NCBI RefSeq assembly: GCF_963678635.1 | Contig: NW_026970869.1 | Span: forward strand, 19,283-83,282 | DNA length: 64,000 nt | Source: Symsagittifera roscoffensis | Lineage: Eukaryota > Xenacoelomorpha > Acoela > Convolutidae | Reading direction: 5' to 3' | Part shown: piece after piece, positions 11,580 to 22,269 of the stretch | Position numbering within the stretch: the stretch's first letter is position 1 | How the letters are laid out: each line of letters opens with the position of its first letter | The notes under the pieces: model-generated | Databases searched by the model: none | What the model was told of the DNA's origin: nothing | What the model saw: only the letters and a program-made list of their open reading frames with translations | Made by a program: the position numbers and the translations under genes

Positions 11580-11726
11580 CTTCATTCATTTCGGAGATGC
11601 TGTCTTGGGGCACTACTGCTGGCTGCAATCTCACATTCAGGGTGGTGGAGTTGGAATTGCAGGGGGTGTCTGCTCTTTTCAGGGGCCGCCCCTTTGACTC
11701 GGCATCTCCGCCGCCTTGCTGCATGT
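11580..11726 (-). CDS. GPCR exon: third intracellular loop
   Basis: 147 bases between a long polypyrimidine acceptor ending TTTTCAG (exon starts 11726) and an AAG|GTATCC donor (exon ends 11580). Two bases complete the previous codon and one is left over, and both neighbours fit. The product is hydrophilic and rich in Gly, Ser, Thr and basic residues (for example DAESKGRPLKRADTPCNSNS), as expected of ICL3, with many possible phosphorylation sites. GC content is clearly higher than in the flanking introns. The shared phase with the two neighbouring exons is the main support; sequence alone would not identify it. Confidence 0.75.
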
Positions 11727-12063
11727 CTGAAAAGAAAAGAAGACAGAAGATGCAGCGAATTGTGCAGCAACGATTTCGGTTATTTTTAAAATCCAGCTAA
11801 TTAAACACATTCCGCTTCCTCTCACCAACTCTAATCACTCGATTAGCTTTTTCATGCGCCTGTAGACGCAAACTTGCCTTAACTAATTGATAATATTCCT
11901 GTCAAGTGTCAACTGCGCTGAATTGGTCAAAACTGTTATTGTAAAAAACTGAAAGCCAAATCCCTTGTGTTGGTAAAACGATTCCTTATCTCAAAAAGCA
12001 TCAAACATTATATAAATATCTGATAATTTAAAGAATTACTTTCGGGCTTAACGTAAAAATTAC
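11727..12063 (-). other. Receptor intron, 337 bp
   Basis: A short intron separating two parts of ICL3. It is AT-rich with a strong polypyrimidine tract at its 3' end. Its 5' border depends on which of the two GTAATT donors is used. Confidence 0.65.
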
Positions 12064-12364
12064 TGTTCATTTTGAGACTGCATTTCCTGGTGGATTTGTT
12101 GGAGTATATGGACCCATCATGGGTGCCATTTTGAGTGCCCCCGATGGCCTTGCTGGAGGTTGACCTCTTTCTCGCTTTGATTGACAGCTGGAACACCACG
12201 CACGCATAGCAGGCCACAGTGACCAGGAGGGGAACGAAGAAATGTAGTGTGGCGTAGATGATGTTGTAGAAGTTGCGCTGGTCATTGCTGGTGAATGAAG
12301 TCACTGAAGTGCACTGGAAATGCTCCTTCAGACCAGGAATCTCCGCATTCGTGTACACCACAGC
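12064..12364 (-). CDS. GPCR exon: ECL2, TM5 and start of ICL3
   Basis: Acceptor TTTTCAG precedes 12364. The exon opens in phase 0 with AVVYTNAEIPGLKEHFQC, carrying the ECL2 cysteine that pairs with C3.25. TM5 follows, YNIIYATLHFFVPLL then VACYACVVFQLS, with P5.50 and Y5.58 in place, and then a basic, Ser/Thr-rich start of ICL3. Two donors fit the phase of the next exon: GTAATT after 12064, used here, or GTAATT after 12040, which adds 8 codons. ECL2 length and wording (a single Cys followed by an aromatic-rich TM5 start) resemble the GnRH/AKH/corazonin/vasopressin receptor group. Upstream intron: 30.6 kb. Confidence 0.85.
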
Positions 12365-12854
12365 CTGAAAACAGACAACACGTAACACGCATGCAAAATA
12401 CTGAACCATCTTGAAACTAACTACAACTTCGATACGCTGACCCACGTTGGTATTATTTAACGAAATCCAAATTTATTTAATTCTACTACAACTTTTCTAA
12501 CTTTTCTACTTGTAGACAATACATACTAATTTTGAGCCTTTTTGCGCAGAAAATCGCTTGCAGCGCATAAAATATGGTCAAATTAACGTATTGCTATAAT
12601 TTGCGAGAGCTCGGAAAAAACTTCGTGGCTCTAAACGATTTCGTGGATCTAAAGAACGTCGACAAAACATGAGATTCTTTTGAAAATCTGCGACTAGTCG
12701 AGATAACTTTAAATCATACTGCGATTAAAGCTGCTCCTTCACAATTACTGATGATGCTAAAAGATACTAATGGAAGGCGAATTTTATTCATGATTTTCAA
12801 ACACGTGATGCCTATTTTTCCTGATTACAAAATCAAAATAGTTTTTGAAATTGT

Positions 12855-13232
12855 TGAGTTATGACCTTTTGGGTGTACTCATAGAGTAATTTCAGATAAA
12901 GTACACCGTCTGCTCCTCGCGGATCTTATTTTCGGCCGGATAGATTCGTGCAACTTCTTAGTCTAATACCAATCTTAATCTTACTCTTATATCTCCTAGT
13001 CTCAATAGATCTAGTGTACACCGATTTATGCGAGTTAGTTCCAGAATGAGAACAAATGTATTCTATGTTTAATTCAAATTGTTCTGGTGTTGAAACTACA
13101 AGTAGTTTCAACACTTTACAAATAAATAGGTTGTTAGTTTTATGGAATATGATTGGTTAGTATTTAATATTTTATAGATATAAATTATCATAAAATTAAC
13201 CAATTATAAATACTAGTTTAGATCTGGTTCCA
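12855..13232 (-). repeat. LTR, 3' copy in minus sense
   Basis: Begins TGAGTTATGACC and ends CTGGTTCCA on the plus strand. It is nearly identical to 17094-17470; similarity stops abruptly at both ends. Differences are scattered substitutions and a few indels. Confidence 0.85.
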
Positions 13233-13379
13233 CCCATCCGCGGTTTAGAGAGTTTTCGTTCTTCAGTGTTCTATTGTAGTGGAGGATGGATGATGGTGTC
13301 TTTCTTTGGAAGTTGCGAGCATATTCTTTTTTACGATTAGGAAGAAAGATTGTTATCACGATCGTTTCGGGAGATCTTA

Positions 13380-13637
13380 TCATGATTTCTGATTGGTTGT
13401 GATGAGTGTTGATTTGGTTGAATATAGAACAGCAATGTTCCAATCTCGTTCGGAAGTGGCATGTAGTTTAAATTTGGATGAAGTGCCTGGTGACTTGGAT
13501 CTGTACGTATACTTGAACATCGAGATGGCCATTGTTCGGTTGCAATGGGTTTCCTTTGCTGCGATGCCAAGTCGTACTTTAATTTCGTTAAGTGTAATGA
13601 CTGTAGGCAGCATGTCGGGTGTGTTTTGCCATTTCAT
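13380..13637 (-). pseudogene. Unrecognised frame in the LTR element (possible C-terminal or env-like fragment)
   Basis: An 85-codon minus-strand frame next to the 3' LTR, starting MKWQNTPDMLPTVI. No family was recognised and there is no transmembrane segment. It overlaps two other open minus frames, so reading frame and function are uncertain. Confidence 0.3.
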
Positions 13638-14499
13638 AGTTGGAGTGTGATTGGGTTGTCAAGATCCTTGCTGCTCATCATTGAGTTGTATGTTATCTAT
13701 ATACTGCATGGTATTATTTACATATACAAATCTTTGTTAATTTTGTTTTTAGTTATGATCTTGTATTAATTTTTATCGCAAAAGCGTTATTGTATAGTTC
13801 GATTATTTTTATGAGAATAATTTACCCAGTTCTAAGCTTGTTTCAATCCGGTTTGGGTACCGTGGGTTTTCTTTTCTTAGTCATGCTGTTAGGTTGTGGT
13901 TTGTGCTGTTTAGTAAGCTGCGTTGATTAGTTTTGATTATTATATAATTCTTTTCCAACCGGGTTAAAGGAAAGTTTGAAATGTGTTAAGACTGGTTAGA
14001 GTTGTTATGAGTGAAAATTAAAACTTAAATTTATTATTTTAAACAATTCTTCGTGGGCGAGCTGTGCGATTGTGGACAGGATTGTGGGCGAGTGAATAAT
14101 TAAAACTACAAAGAAGCGTCTTTGAAAAAGTTAGTACTGCTTTTAATTTATAGGCAACTTTTATTAATTTATTACTTTAAAATTATTAATTTTATTGCTT
14201 TATTTGGGGGGTTGAAATTATCAATTTATTTTCATTGTAAAAATATTTACTGCATATGGGAAAAGAATTTATGCATCGATTTATTGCTGTTTGGGGGAGA
14301 ATTTTACTGCTTCAATTTATGAAATTGGTTAAAACAAATTTATGATTCTAGAAAAAAGTTTCCTGTTTTTTGTTTCGTTTTTCTTTTTTTTGTAGATGAT
14401 TGATGATCGTGCCTGTGAAGACTAGAGAAAACGAGAAAACATTATAAAGAATGGTTAGTTTTTGTTCAAACTCGTTAGTAAAATTTATTTAATTCATTT

Positions 14500-14820
14500 T
14501 ACCTTATTCGTCTGTGAACAATCCGTGGGTAAAATGTCGCTGATGATTTCTGATGATGTTAGTAACTGACCTATCAGACGAATGATGTTTTTAGTTTGGA
14601 GAAGTGGCCCAAGCAATTCGAGTGCTTCAATGATTTTGTGCTCTTCAGTGCTAGGTGAGAGTTCATAAGGTGTTTTTTGGATGAGGTTATAAAGTTTATG
14701 GTTATATCTGGTGTTATGGATGAGTTCTAGGACCAGGATTTCAACGGGCTGTAGGACTTCGTTTGGGACAATTAGTGGGTGGGATTCGTCTACGTTGAAG
14801 GTTTTGGTTAAGGGAAGTTT
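14500..14820 (-). pseudogene. Open frame of about 107 codons without a start, in the LTR element
   Basis: On the minus strand, 14820 to about 14498 is open but has no ATG. Its wording is coding-like: balanced composition, few repeats, and amphipathic segments such as EVLQPVEILVLELIHN and IIEALELLGPLLQ. The frame stops just before 14497. It is probably an internal part of a retroelement polyprotein or env-like product separated from its start by a frameshift. Family not recognised. Confidence 0.4.
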
Positions 14821-15396
14821 TGAGGGCTCTTAAGGGTCTTCCTAATTTTGTTTTTATTTATTGGATGATTGGGGGTATTTAAGAGATGTTTGTACTTTTA
14901 GGCTAAATGATCATGTCCTTTTTGTTCTTCAGGCTAATTTAATGTTTTTGCTTGAGGGAGTTTTGATGTCTAAGTTGGAACAAAATTGTTGATCTTTGTT
15001 CTACTTGATAGGGGAAGGTTGTAATATTGAGACTTTGTTTATTTCAGGTTTCAATGTTTAGCGGTTTGCTTATTTCTGACCTAGAGATCATTTAGTTATA
15101 GTTAAGGATTTGCTTGAGGGTGATTGTTTGTCGGCTAAAGAAGTTGTGTCTGAAATGAGGTGATGATTCTTAAAAGTTCTTATTGGCTGAACTTGAACGA
15201 GTTTGTTCAAGAGCTTTCAGCATGAATTTTGAGAAAATTTACGGGCTATGAAAAGATCTTTCAATAGGTGAAAACGTTAATTAATTTTAAAGTGGTTTCT
15301 GAAATTCAACTTTCTTTAATATTTTAGATTGTGGAATGAATGTTTATAATCTTTTCGTGGCTGATTTCGAAGTCGCGATGATTGTCTATGTTGAGA

Positions 15397-15705
15397 TTAT
15401 TTTTTGATCTTGTGCTCAAAATGGTGACTAACATTCATGAGCAACCATTGTAGGAGTGTCTGTAATTTGTTTTTGTCATTTTTTAAATTCAGTTTTTTGG
15501 TACTTGCGTTTCTTCGTTTTGAAAATAGTTTTCTAATCAATTGTTTTTGTTTGTTAATGATTTCCTTTCTTAGTGCTTGTCTTCTTGTTCTTATGCATCC
15601 TATTGTTTGTCTGTGTGGTGTGATTACGAGATCGTATCTTTCGTCGTTAATTATACAGTTGTGTAATATAATTGTTTGTTTGTTTCCTACATTGTCTCTT
15701 GACAT
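15397..15705 (-). pseudogene. Unrecognised 102-codon frame in the LTR element
   Basis: Minus-strand frame beginning MSRDNVGNKQTIILHNC, with a strongly basic middle (RTRRQALRKEIINKQK) and C-terminal end. It shares strand and element with the frames at 14500-14820 and 13380-13637 and probably belongs to one broken polypeptide. A second frame resumes the coding-like reading just below 15390, suggesting a frameshift. No known domain is seen. Confidence 0.4.
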
Positions 15706-16204
15706 AAGATTGATGGATGCAATATAGTGATTTCTAGTGTCTTAAACTGTTAGTTCTTACGATTTTTTGTTGTTAGTTTAACTTGAGGCATATTTGTCGG
15801 GTTGGAGAGAAAAACAAATATCGATTCGTAAGAATGATTTTTACTTTCTCGTGAATAATTCCAAGTTAAGATAGACTAAACTAATCTTACCTAGGGTTTG
15901 TGGTTTGTGATCAAGGGTTGGAGAATAGTAAATCGATCCACAATGTTCAGGTATAATTAGAACGAAAGTAGTTTGTTAGATATTTTTTATGACTTACTAG
16001 GTTTAATTGTTTTTAGCCTGGGTCATTTAAGAGGAAAGGGATCAAGTGAAGGATGAATATTTGAAGATCTTCACTTTTTATCCTAATTAGAATGGTTAGC
16101 TATTTGAAAAATTTCTGTTAATTTTGGGTCTTTAATAAGGGTTGGGTAGTGAATTGATATTTTAGGTCGTTAGACACTAATTAATATGGGAGGGGGAGAA
16201 CAAA

Positions 16205-16470
16205 ATTGTTCTATTTGATCCAAGGATAAGCCGTGGTGATCAGAAATTTAGATTAAGTTTTTTTTAATTTTGAAGATCCAAGGGAAGCCTTGACGATCAG
16301 AAATTAAGATTTATTTTGTTTTAATATAAAGATCCAAGGGAAGCCTTGATGATCAGAAATTTAGATTTCGTTTCATTTAATTTAAAGATCCAAAGGAAGC
16401 CTTGATGATCTGTTATTTTAAATCAAATTAATTTAAGTGAAAACAAAGATAAGCCTTGATAGTTTTTCGA
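16205..16470. repeat. Tandem repeat, about 57-bp unit, 4-5 copies
   Basis: The unit begins GATCCAAGGGAAGCCTTGAT and continues into GATCAGAAATTTAGATT plus a T/A-rich spacer. Starts are at about 16218, 16276, 16330 and 16387, with a shorter degenerate unit near 16446. It lies inside the LTR element, on the 5' side in minus sense. Confidence 0.75.
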
Positions 16471-16769
16471 CAAAAGGTTAAGATAAAAAGGTTAAGTTTT
16501 TAGTTTTGATGATTCTTAGTTTTTGAGATTTGCTGTTATGTTTTAGGTAATGCAGCTGGGATGAAGGGATGATTTATAAATATTAACAATTGATGCTTTA
16601 TACTAACTAATTTTTGTACTTTTATAATCAATAAATATTTTTTTCAAGATGTTTTTAATTTACTGCAGATTTTTAAAGAAGAACGACTAGTGTGGTTTTT
16701 ATTTGTCGTTATTGTATAATTATTCGGTTTAGCGCTATGAAAGATTATGGAAGATGTTTCTTCAAAATT

Positions 16770-17003
16770 TTATGTCAGTAAATGAAAATTTAAATTTACT
16801 GCTAGAAGTATTCTAAATGTAAAAGTTTGATCTCGTTTTTGTCTTACAATCATGAAATCAATAGGTAGATTTCTTCCTAGTCGTATGTCGTCTCTTGTCC
16901 GAGGTCTTCTTCCAATACCGGGTAGTTCTCGTATTGTTCGGAATCTTGCATCTGATCTTTTGAGTCGTAGAGACATTTCTACTAAATTTTTCTCATTTAA
17001 CAT
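16770..17003 (-). pseudogene. First frame after the 5' LTR, basic protein of 77 aa
   Basis: Starts with an ATG about 90 bases inside the 5' LTR (minus sense). The product is Arg-rich (LRLKRSDARFRTIRELPG, then GRRPRTRDDIRLGR). By position it would be the N-terminal part of the element's first protein, but no gag motif can be recognised and the frame stops early. Confidence 0.35.
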
Positions 17004-17093
17004 TTTGTAAAATGTTGTATTTGTCTAATTCTAATCTGTTTTTTCTAAATCTAGGTTAGTTTAGATCTGTCCGAGACCTTTGATCGCACCAGA

Positions 17094-17470
17094 TGAGTTA
17101 TGACCTTTTGGGTGTACTCATAGAGTAATTTCAGATAAGGTACACCGTCTGCTCCTCGCGCTATCTTATTTTCGGCCGGATAGATTCGTGCAACTTCTTA
17201 GTCTAATACCAATCTTAGTCTTACTCTTATATCTCCTAGTCTCAATAGATCTAGTGTACACCGGTTTATGCGAGTTATTTCCAGGATGAGAACAACTGTA
17301 TTCTAAGCTTAATTCACATTGTTCTGGCTTTGAAACTACAAGTAATTTCAACACTTACAAACAAGTGGGTTGTTAGTTTGATTGAGTATGATTGGTTAGT
17401 ATTCAATATTTTATAGATATAAAATATCGAATAATATCCATTAATAAATTCTAGTTTAGATCTGGTTCCA
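17094..17470 (-). repeat. LTR, 5' copy in minus sense
   Basis: The partner of 12855-13232, with the same TGAGTT...GGTTCCA ends. On the minus strand the interior starts at 17093. Confidence 0.85.
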
Positions 17471-18370
17471 ATGTTCTCTAACATTTACTGAAAAAACTAT
17501 TGATTAATTGGTTTAAAAAATTAACAGTCTTAAAAGGAAGACGACAAGTTTTGGAAAGTTGTACTACGAGAGTTAGTAAAAACTTTTAACTTGCAACCAG
17601 TAAATGGAAATTTAGTCAGAAAAAAAAACAGTTTAAAATTTTTCATCTTCAAACAAAGTACTAATGAAAGTATAAGGCATTAAAACGTAAATACAATACA
17701 TAAATATTAAAACCAAAAAAATATATAAAAACTGTTTCGTTACAGATAATTCCATTTCACAAATTTTTTCTGCCTATCTGATTCATTAGATTTGAATCAT
17801 CGTTGCTTTTTTGTTCTCCGGGGTATTGCCTCGACAAACTTCGAGGGTCGTGCATGATACTTGTTAGATAATTACTGATGTTGCATTATTTCATTACTGA
17901 TGATTCACTTCAAATCAATATTCTCCAAAACCTCAGGAAAAACTTTCAAGGGAGAAAAAACTCGATATATTCATTACTCTTATCGGATAATTTAGCCTCC
18001 ATGTTTGTGTTCAGCAAAGATAATTTTTTAAGCTACTGAAACCAACGCTTCTCCGTAGTAGATTGTATAAAAAATTGAGTATTCATTTCCCACACCCGCC
18101 AATTCCGACAGTTGCTAAAACGTTTTGAGCTACTGGACTTTCGAACTTTCTACTTTTCGTATGAGTTTAAAAGTGAGTCCTCATAAAAAATTATACAAGC
18201 TGACAAACAAGCAATTGACCGTTAATGGAAGGTGGAGAGAAAATTATGTAACTTTTTGAATGGCCCTCAAACTGAGAGACATATTGTGTCATAATATTTG
18301 CAAAAAAATGTTCCAAAATACAGAATTTACTAATTAATCTTTCAGTGAATAGAAAAACGAAATGAATAAT
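17471..18370. other. Intron sequence without a supported feature
   Basis: AT-rich sequence inside the 30.6-kb receptor intron, lying between the LTR element and the large inverted repeat. No exon or repeat was recognised. Confidence 0.5.
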
Positions 18371-18967
18371 TGTTCCGACTTTCGATACGAAAGTAACGGA
18401 ATATTTGTGCTCGGGGTGGGTTTTTTTTCTTGAGACAAATTTCGACTTTTTAACAACCTATTTGTAAGAACTTCTCTATTGTTCGAAATAAATTGTCACC
18501 TTGATTGCACCTGTGATTATTTTTGTAAAATTATGGGGTTTTAACATTGCCAATTTGGGAAAGTTACCGTGCAAAGTATATTGTGCTTTCAACGCGCAAG
18601 CGGAGAATTAATCCCTTTTGAAAATTGTTCCAAATTGAGTTGATCTTTTCTATTCGATGTTTTCGATACTTTGCTGTATGCGAACTATATTACTTTGTAC
18701 GCAACATAGCCTGTCATGGAATGACTTGGAAAAACATCCTAAAAAATAAAAAAAGAGTTTGACACAATTTCGCTTTTAAAAAACTATGTCAACTTTGATT
18801 TCGTAATTTACGGTCCAAAATTTTACTGGTCAATTAAGGGATTTTTTTTTTTCAATTTTTTCACAACAAAGTTCTCCCTGCAGGCAAGTTTTGTGAAAAA
18901 AGTGGTCGAAAATGCTTATTTTTGTCTCTATTTGTAATTTTTTGATTAAAAACTTCAGTTTCATTTT
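18371..18967 (+). mobile_element. Family-1 element, divergent subtype, lacking its 3' end
   Basis: Starts with the family-1 5' end (TGTTCCGACTTTCGATACG...CTCGGGGTGG) and follows the family only loosely from about 18500. It is replaced by the next element at 18968 before a 3' hairpin appears. An inverted copy of this whole unit forms 20988-21531, so it is the outer part of the large inverted repeat. Confidence 0.7.
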
Positions 18968-19483
18968 TGTTCCGATTTTTGTAACACAAATAACGGAATA
19001 TTTGTGCTCGGGGTGGGTTTTTTTTTCTTGAGACAAATTTCGACTTTTTAACTAGCCATTTTTGACAGATTTTTTTTATCATTTGAAAGGTATTGTTGTC
19101 CTGAGCTCAAATTTGAAAAGATACCTCACCTGTGATCATTTTTCGTAAAGTTATTGGGGTTTAAAGATTGGGACAATTAACGCGCGATATTTTCGCGCTA
19201 TTAACGCGTAAGCGGAGAGTTAATCCGTCTTAGATATCGTTCCAAATTGGTTTAAACGAAGCTTATTTGCCATAATTGATTTGTTACAAGTAGCGAAATC
19301 TATCCTTTTGTACTTTAAATGGCGTGTGGGGAGATGATTTTCATAAAAAATTTCAAATTTTAGAAAAAAAAAAACAATTTCCTTTTATTTTATTACTTTC
19401 AATTTTTTAATGCCATTACTGCTCCATAAGCCTTAATAGGCAGTCGGAACATCCAGGGTTTCGCCCTGATACGAGCAGTCTTG
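18968..19483 (+). mobile_element. Family-1 Helentron-like element, complete
   Basis: Runs from TGTTCCGATTTTTG to GAGCAGTCTTG. All family landmarks are present: the 5' repeat, TAACTAGCCATTTTTGAC, the CpG-rich ACGCG core near 19180-19210, GGCGTGTGGGG, ACTGCTCC, the inverse repeat AGTCGGAACA, and the CAGGGTTTCGCCCTG hairpin. The first hairpin carries a variant (TTTTTGTAACACAAATAACGG) shared only with its inverted partner at 20587-20987. Confidence 0.8.
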
Positions 19484-20064
19484 TTTCTACTTTTACTGGT
19501 TCTTAATTTTAAATCCAGTTTTAAATTAAGTTTTTGAAAAATAACAGAAGAGCACGAGCACATTAATAAAAGGTTTCTTCAACAACGTAATCCATTGCTC
19601 TGGTATTTACATTGTATTTGCTTTAAATTTCCATTAGTTTGTCAACAATTGTATTACGAAGGGTTTTTGAAAAATGTTCGATTTTGCAAAAAAACTGAAA
19701 GCGGTTGTTACCACTACTTCCTTCATTTTCATTTTGAAGTTTATAAAAAAACAGAGTTGACTGCAGACCAGTTTTGAGCATATTTTAGAGTTTCAGACGT
19801 AGCTAGAGGGGTAAACGTTAGCAAGAAAATATCGTTTTTGGAACAATCGAGAGAACATTTATCTAAAGAAAAAAGTGAAAAGCAACCTGAATTTTTTGTC
19901 TTTTTTTCCTAAATATTTTTATTTTGTTGTAGATTTTCTAGAAAAAAAAATCGAAATTGATTTAATGTTTCCCCAGAAAACGTGGTTTGCAAATTACTTG
20001 TTTTCTCAAAATTTTACGACTATCCTTTTCGGTACAGTTCCCTAAAAATCCTCTAAAATAATAA
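19484..20064. other. Spacer of the large inverted repeat
   Basis: Single-copy AT-rich sequence between the arms. A 60-codon plus-strand frame (19595-19777) has no recognisable features. Confidence 0.5.
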
Positions 20065-20585
20065 CAAAACTGCTCGTATCAGGGCGAAACCCTGAAAGTT
20101 CCGACTGCCTTTTAAGGTTTATGGAGCAGTAAAAATTAAATGTGATAAAATAAAATGAATTTTTTTTCTAAAATTTCAAATTTTTTATGAAAATCATCCC
20201 CCCACAGGCCATATAAAGTACAAAAGGACAGATTTAGCTCCTTGTAACAAATCAATTATGGCAAATAAGCTTCTTCCAACCACCAACTTGGAACGATTTC
20301 TAAGACTGATTAAATCTCCGCTTACGCGTTAATAGTGCGAACTAAATCGCGCGCTAATTGTCGCAAACTGGCCAAAATGCCAATCTTTAGACCTCCCTAA
20401 ATTTTACAAAAAATAGTAAACAGGTAAAATATTTTTGCAAATTTAAACTCAAGACAACAATGCCTTTCATATGATATCAAAAATTCCGTCAAAGATGGCT
20501 AGTTAAAAAGTTGAAATTTGTCTGAAGAAAAAAAACCCACCCCGAGCACAAATATTCCGTTACTTTCGTATCGAAAGTCGGAACA
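20065..20585 (-). mobile_element. Family-1 Helentron-like element, complete
   Basis: In minus sense it starts at 20585 (TGTTCCGACTTTCGATACG) and ends at 20065 after the CAGGGTTTCGCCCTG hairpin. It sits one base away from the next copy (20587), head to tail. It is not part of the matched inverted-repeat arms. Confidence 0.8.
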
Positions 20586-20586
20586 A

Positions 20587-20987
20587 CAAGACTGCTCGTA
20601 TCAGGCCCCCACGCGCCATATAAAATACAAAGTGATAAATTTCGCTCCTAGTAACAACTCAATTATGGCAAACAAGCTTCCTTCAACCAATTTGGAACGA
20701 TTTCTAGGACGGATCAAATCTCCGCTTACGCGTTAATAGCGCGAAATATATCTCGCATTAATTAATTTCCCAAATTGGCCCTAATGACAATCTTTAAACC
20801 CCCATAATTTTACGAAAAACGATCACAGGTGAAATAACTTTTCAAAAGCTCAGGACAACAATAACTTTCAAATGATATAACAAAATTCTGACAAAAATGG
20901 CTAGTTAAAAAGTTGAAATTTGTTCGAAGAAAAAAAACCCACCCCGAGCACAAATATTCCGTTATTTGTGTTACAAAAATCGGAACA
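20587..20987 (-). mobile_element. Family-1 element with a 3' internal deletion
   Basis: The 3' tip (GATACGAGCAGTCTTG in minus sense) is present. The hairpin's left half, the inverse repeat and the preceding T-rich region, about 115 bases, are deleted: the sequence passes straight from CAGGCC to CCCACGCGCC. The 5' end carries the same variant hairpin as 18968-19483. Confidence 0.75.
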
Positions 20988-21531
20988 AAAATGAAACTGA
21001 AGTTTTTAATCAAAAAATTACAAATAGAGACAAAAATAAGCATTTTCGACCACTTTTTTCTCAAAACTTGCCTGCAGGGAGAACTTTGTTGTGAAAAAAT
21101 TGAAAAAAAAATCCCTTAATTGACCAGTAAAATTTTGGACCGTTAATTACGAAATCAAAGTTGACATAGTTTTTTAAAAGCGAAATTGTGTCAAACTCTT
21201 TTTTTATTTTTTAGAGATGTTTTTCCAAGTCATTCCATGACAGGCTATGTTGCGTACAAAGTAATATAGTTCGCATACAGCAAAGTATCGAAAACATCGA
21301 ATAGAAAAGATCAACTCAATTTGGAACAATTTTCAAAAGGATTAATTCTCCGCTTGCGCGTTGAAAGCACAATATACTTTGCACGGTAACTTTCCCAAAT
21401 GCTAAAACCCCATAATTTTACAAAAATAATCACAGGTGCAATCAAGGTGACAATTTATTTCGAACAATAGAGAAGTTCTTACAAATAGGTTGTTAAAAGT
21501 CGAAATTTTTCTCGGGAAAAACCACCCCGAG
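20988..21531 (-). mobile_element. Family-1 divergent subtype, inverted partner of 18371-18967
   Basis: Inverse copy of the outer left unit. Its 5' terminal 45 bases (the TGTTCCG hairpin) are missing; the sequence leaves the family at CCACCCCGAG near 21531. Confidence 0.75.
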
Positions 21532-22269
21532 TAATTTTTTGTGTCATTCCTGTTTTGTTGTTTTGTTACAAATGAAAGTAAAGACTGCTCTGCTCGTGTT
21601 ACAGCAGCGAAATAATTAATCCGTTCAGGCTATATTTTGTTTGCGAGAGTTTCGGCCTACTAATATTCACCGCAACAGCCGAATCTATTACACAGTGTTA
21701 AGCCATGAAGAATGAATCCAGGCTGTGCCGTTTCTTCCATTACTCCCTTATGTGGTATTCGCCCATCTGTTTATCAATAATTTTTACAAAAGTATGTACT
21801 CTTTTTCATCAATGCGAGCGCAGGATGTCTTTTTAAGAGAAAGAATCCTTTTGTGATCTATTTGAGCATTACACGGCATTACACTCACGTTATATTTTGA
21901 TCGCAGCTAGTTTCTAATCAATGCAAACATCTTAGAAATTATTTAACTGAAAAGCATGTATGCGAAATAGAATATCAGAAAAAATTGACCCTTTGTAGAT
22001 TTTTTTTATTTTTTGTTTCTCCGCCTAAGATCAACCGTATGCCTAAACAGGCCTCCCATTCAATCATTATTCCTTTAGTTTTTGTTCCAGAAAATAATTT
22101 GGGCTTTGCGGGCAATCAATGGTAGCAATTAGCAGCAAACTCTAAATTTGGAATGGGCTTGAGAAAGAAATTCACCACCGCGCTCGATTAACTCCCATTG
22201 ATCATCCCGGAGAAATTTTGAAGAGGGCTCACAAATTAGTCAACATTTGGCCAGCTCAGAATTCGCAAC
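21532..22269. other. Intron sequence without a supported feature
   Basis: AT-rich with no recognisable exon or repeat. Part of the large receptor intron. Confidence 0.5.

Larger units (their letters stand above)
12855..17470 (-). mobile_element. LTR element without recognisable reverse transcriptase
   Basis: Two LTRs of 378 and 377 bp in the same orientation, each with TG...CA ends, bound 3.86 kb. On the minus strand the 5' LTR (17470-17094) is followed after two bases by TGGTGCGATCAAAGG, a possible primer-binding site. The opposite LTR is preceded by a purine-rich GGATGGG. Coding-like frames inside are all on the minus strand, short and broken. I found no RT, RNase H or integrase motif. The flanking 5-mers do not match, so no target duplication is visible. 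It is a decayed or non-autonomous LTR element lying in the 30.6-kb receptor intron. Confidence 0.75.
18371..21531. repeat. Kilobase-scale inverted repeat
   Basis: The left arm 18371-19483 (two family-1 units) is repeated in inverse orientation as 21531-20587. The arms match closely, including subtype-specific segments found nowhere else in the window, such as 18600-18960 against 21350-20990. The right arm lacks about 115 bases at its inner end and about 45 at its outer end. The spacer contains unique sequence (19484-20064) plus one extra family-1 copy (20065-20585). Confidence 0.85.

Noticed and set aside
18830-19036. Repeated small frames containing HPEHKYSV-like words (also at 20913, 26395, 62612 and 63268)
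   Set aside because: They are translations of the family-1 5' terminal region (CCACCCCGAGCACAAATATTCCG) and recur with every copy; not genes.
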